Assembly: GCA_021527695.1 (NCBI GenBank)
Contig: JAKFAO010000007.1
Location: forward strand, 124,001 to 188,000
Direction of reading: 5' to 3'
DNA: 64,000 nt
Source of the DNA: Naematelia aurantialba
Taxonomy: Eukaryota > Basidiomycota > Tremellomycetes > Tremellales > Naemateliaceae
Below, in pieces: positions 61,379 through 64,000 of the stretch. The position numbers and the translations under genes are program-made. The notes under the pieces are model-generated. The model did no database searches and was not told where the DNA came from. It saw only the letters and a program-made list of their open reading frames with translations. Position 1 is the first letter of the stretch, and each line of letters opens with the position of its first letter.

Positions 61379-63407
61379 CTAATTCGGAATGCCCAGGGCC
61401 CCATCCAGCTCCTCGGAATCTGCAACTTCGTCGTCCCCGACCACCCTGACCTCGCCGTTTCCAACTCCGCGGCCCTTGCCCAACTCAGTGCCGGTAGACC
61501 CCGCACTGTACCTCATGCGTCGCTGTTTCCGCAGGATAATGATAGCGTCTACCTGTCGGTCCCTCTCTTCTCGCCACGCATTCGCACCTGTTGATGCGTG
61601 TGTATTCCAAACCCTTCTATCCCTTTCTAGACCCTCGTCCTCGTCATCCTCCAATCTTCCCATCTCCGCGCTCCAGGAAAACTGGTGTACCGGTGGCGGG
61701 GGTTCTCCCGGCTCGTAATGGATGAACTCGAGGCTCACGCCCGCTTCGGCACAGACATCGCGTATAGGCGCATGATCCCGGGTCGTGCTCATACGATGGG
61801 TGTAGGTGACGCGCAATGTTCCGTCAAATATGAACTCCCCGCCTAGCTGGGTAAAGTGCCCAGGATTACGAAGGGGCATCTGCGTCGCCCGCTTGAGCGT
61901 CTGCATCGTCGATTCCAGTGGCGTCTGGACCAGGTAGGCCCCTTTGTCCGCATCGGGCCCAGCGTCACCGGTCTGCCTCGTCAGACCTAGGGCCCGATAA
62001 AGCGCAAGTGTCGGGTCGGTGTACATCCGGAACGGGCACTTGAAGGCCTTGTCTGCTCCGGTCAGCTTCTCTTCAAATTCACACAGGGAACCATGACAGA
62101 ACTCACTCCGGTACCCGTTGAGCATCTTGGCCGACCCATTGCCGATGATGATCAAGTCTACTCCGGCTTCTTCGAGGGCGTCGAGCGAGACTTCGGCCAA
62201 GATCGAGTTCATGTACTGTGCGCAGAGTGGACAGAACCCTGCGTGGCAGCCGCGTTAGCTAAATGGATACATCAAGCCGGCCGAGCGTGACCAGGCCGCG
62301 TCGCTTAACGGATAACAACTCACAATGTCTGATGAAGACCACGATCGTCTTTCGGTTCCTCACGAGGTCTCCAAAGCTGACTCTTGTCCCAGAGTCGTCG
62401 ATGACCTCGAGCACGCTCGCTGCAAATAGCTCCCGCAAAGTCGGTGGCGTATCAATGTTAAACGCCAGCTCCTCTGCCCTTCGCCTCGCGGTGCGCGCTT
62501 TGCGAGATTCTTTCGGCCCGTTGCGGCTGGACGACGACGTTGGGCCGCCGAGGACCTCATCGAAGGCGGACCAAGCACAGGTGGAAGCTGAGGAGGAGCA
62601 CGAGGCTGAGGCACTGAAGAGGGATGATGGGGCCAGAGAGCGTCGCGTGAACCTGTGGAGGGAGGATGTCGGCGTGACGACGGACGACGAGGCGGTAGAA
62701 GGGCGAGAGGACATTCTTGGCGATGTGAGAGAATGCTGCTCGTCTCGCGCAAAGAGCTGTCCGTCTGCTGCTATTGGCCAAGAGATGGCCGATGGGCCAG
62801 CGAGGCCGCCCGTGGCTTGCTGTGCCGGCAATCCTGACTGTGTAAGTGGCGGTTGTTCCAGCGGTGGTGCGACGTCGAGTACGAACAGCGCTCTGCTAGT
62901 GGACGATTCGGTCGAGGTGGTTTGGGACTGAGAGCGGGAGTGCGAGTGCGAGCGTGGATACGAATGCGAGTGCGAACGCGAGGCAGGATGCGAATGTGGA
63001 TGCGAATGTGGATGCGAATGCGAATGCGAGTCGGCGACGCTCAGCGCGAGACACTCCAGACTCTCTGTAAGAGCCGGCGGCAACTTTCTCGCCAGCCTAC
63101 GGGAAGCGACTTTGGAGTTCGGGGTAAGATGGTCGGTGACGCCGAGGCTGCTCGTGGCGAGTGAGAGGGGGAGCTGTGGTGGTAGCGGAGGAGTGGGGAG
63201 TGAGCGAGGATGGGGAGGGTGGTGGTGGTGGTGGTGGTGGTGGTGGTGGTGGTGGTGTGTGTCGAATGCAGGTGTCGGGCTGTGCGATGATATGGGTGTC
63301 GATGCAGATGACGTTGCCGAAGACGTTTCCGATGCCGGCGAAGTTGAAGATGCCCATGATGATAAAGATGCCACGGATTTAGGCGTGTTGGGCACAGTGG
63401 CCGACAT
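61379..63407 (-). CDS. AhpC/TSA-domain protein (PRXL2/FAM213-like) with long His-rich leader
   Basis: Thioredoxin-fold peroxiredoxin-like protein; thiol-dependent peroxide or disulfide chemistry is inferred from the family. The ATG at 63405-63407 (MSATVPNTPKSV) is the first Met, although the frame stays open upstream to the window edge region. The N-terminal 310 residues are Ser/Pro-rich and contain 13 consecutive His (about 63212-63250), then a Ser-His repeat (SHSHSHPHSHPHSHP). The catalytic domain begins with TLRELFAASVLEVIDDSGTR and VVFIRHWFCPLCAQYMNSIL, the Trp codon split by the intron 62240-62323. The CPLC motif holds the redox Cys pair. Then come VDLIIIGNGSAKMLNGYR, CPFRMYTDPTLALYRALGL and FTQLGGEFIFDG. 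A charged tail ends DGALGIPN, stop at 61379. The leader is not a family feature. Confidence 0.88.
63212..63252 (-). repeat. (GTG)13-type trinucleotide repeat encoding poly-His
   Basis: GGTGGTGGTGG repeated for about 40 nt on the plus strand encodes 13 CAC/CAT His codons in the AhpC/TSA-domain gene. Confidence 0.92.
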
Positions 63408-64000
63408 AGCGCAGGATGACGGCAGCCGTGCACTTCTTCGCTCGTTGACAGGGTTCCTGGTGTGGCGCTGCGTGGGGATCCTGAGGAGGAGAGTGAAACA
63501 ATAGCTAAGGTTTGCGATGATTGTGACGATTGCGATGATTGCGACGATTGCGACGATTGCGATGATTGCGACGATTGCGATGATTCTCAAGGCGATGGTG
63601 AGGGACGCAGGCGATCGCGCTAGACTGCCGGTAGTCTTTGTCTGATGGGTGTGCGTGGAGGGCAAGAGTATGCGTTGTAAAGGTGCTTGCAAAGGTTTGC
63701 ACAGGCAGCTAGTGCAACTAGCGCAGCTCGTCGTTGCTTGTGGTCGAGTTTGAATTTGGCTCGACGACGCCAGCTCCACTCCAGTGCGGAGGTCTTGTGT
63801 CCGCAGTAGATCGTAACACACGCAGACGAGCGTTCTCTCCGACCAGTCTGCAATGTAGGTATATAGCCTGACAGACTCGTCTCTGGCTACCACATCCACC
63901 TCCCCATGTCTTACCCTCCCTCCCCTTGCTTCTTCTCGCCTCTCTTGCCCTCCTCTCGCCTTGCTCTTGTCCTTTACCTGCCCCTGCTTGCCTGTCCTTG
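63408..64000. other. Upstream region of the AhpC/TSA gene
   Basis: Contains a GCGATGATT/GCGACGATT 9-mer array (about 63516-63585, eight or so copies). The gene's frame is open through it but has no ATG, so it is more likely 5' UTR or promoter. The last 100 nt are a CT-rich stretch (CCCTCCCTCCCC, CTTGCTTCTTCTCGCC). Confidence 0.55.
63510..63588 (-). repeat. 9-nt GATTGCGAC/GATTGCGAT array
   Basis: About eight tandem copies of ATTGCGA(C/T)G, 100-180 nt upstream of the AhpC/TSA start codon. Confidence 0.9.

Noticed and set aside
63408..63899. N-terminal extension of the AhpC/TSA-domain protein
   Set aside because: The frame is open but has no ATG; its apparent start is GTG. Kept only as a finding, not as coding sequence.

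Overview
The window is nuclear DNA from a filamentous or yeast-like fungus, most likely a basidiomycete of the Tremellomycetes type. Nearly every gene is cut by many short introns (about 37-70 nt) with GTGAGT-like donors and CTGAC/CTAAC branch sites. Fungus-specific genes are present: an EF-3/New1-type ABC ATPase, a vacuolar Ca2+ ATPase and exchanger, a GH38 vacuolar mannosidase and xylitol dehydrogenase. The species assignment is inference. No virus, transposon, CRISPR array, rRNA or tRNA was recognised. All coding models below were joined by eye from conserved protein order and splice signals.

Layout, left to right. 1-6309 (+): 3' part of an EF-3/New1-like ABC protein, prohibitin PHB1, and a DUF676-like alpha/beta hydrolase with a run of tiny exons. 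6810-8875 (-): a D-erythronate dehydrogenase-like SDR. 10569-12354 (+): a divergent forkhead factor. 13383-16132 (+): vacuolar H+/Ca2+ exchanger. 17035-18790 (+): an orphan protein with a pure (AAC)60 poly-asparagine tract. 18948-23874 (-): GH38 alpha-mannosidase (AMS1). 24403-28870 (-): PMC1-type Ca2+ ATPase. 30239-31369 (-): ribosomal protein L9. 33480-35537 (+): GATA factor whose zinc finger is completed by a 10-nt microexon. 36690-39884 (-): sugar/inositol-type MFS transporter. 40081-41942 (-): Bre2/Ash2 COMPASS subunit. 42369-44143 (+): xylitol dehydrogenase. 44438-46875 (-): Sti1. 47285-50188 (+): MCM3. 50605-52263 (-): palmitoyl-protein thioesterase. 52463-53803 (+): two-TM protein. 54056-55835 (-): AKR8-type aldo/keto reductase. 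56309-58413 (-): GPCR-like receptor. 58691-59978 (-): unknown. 60527-61227 (+): LSM5. 61379-63407 (-): AhpC/TSA-like protein with a His-rich leader.

The genes are mostly housekeeping and do not form one pathway. The exchanger, the mannosidase and the Ca2+ pump all belong to vacuolar biology and lie within about 15.5 kb, with one orphan gene between them. Several pairs are divergent and share short promoters (STI1/MCM3, BRE2/XYL2, PPT1/two-TM, unknown/LSM5). The STI1/MCM3 promoter carries paired ACGCGT boxes.

The strongest unusual signals are the (AAC)60 gene, the microexon runs, introns as short as 37-38 nt, and a class of long introns (about 160-300 nt) in at least ten genes whose extra length is tandem-repeat DNA, nearly always pyrimidine-rich on the sense strand.
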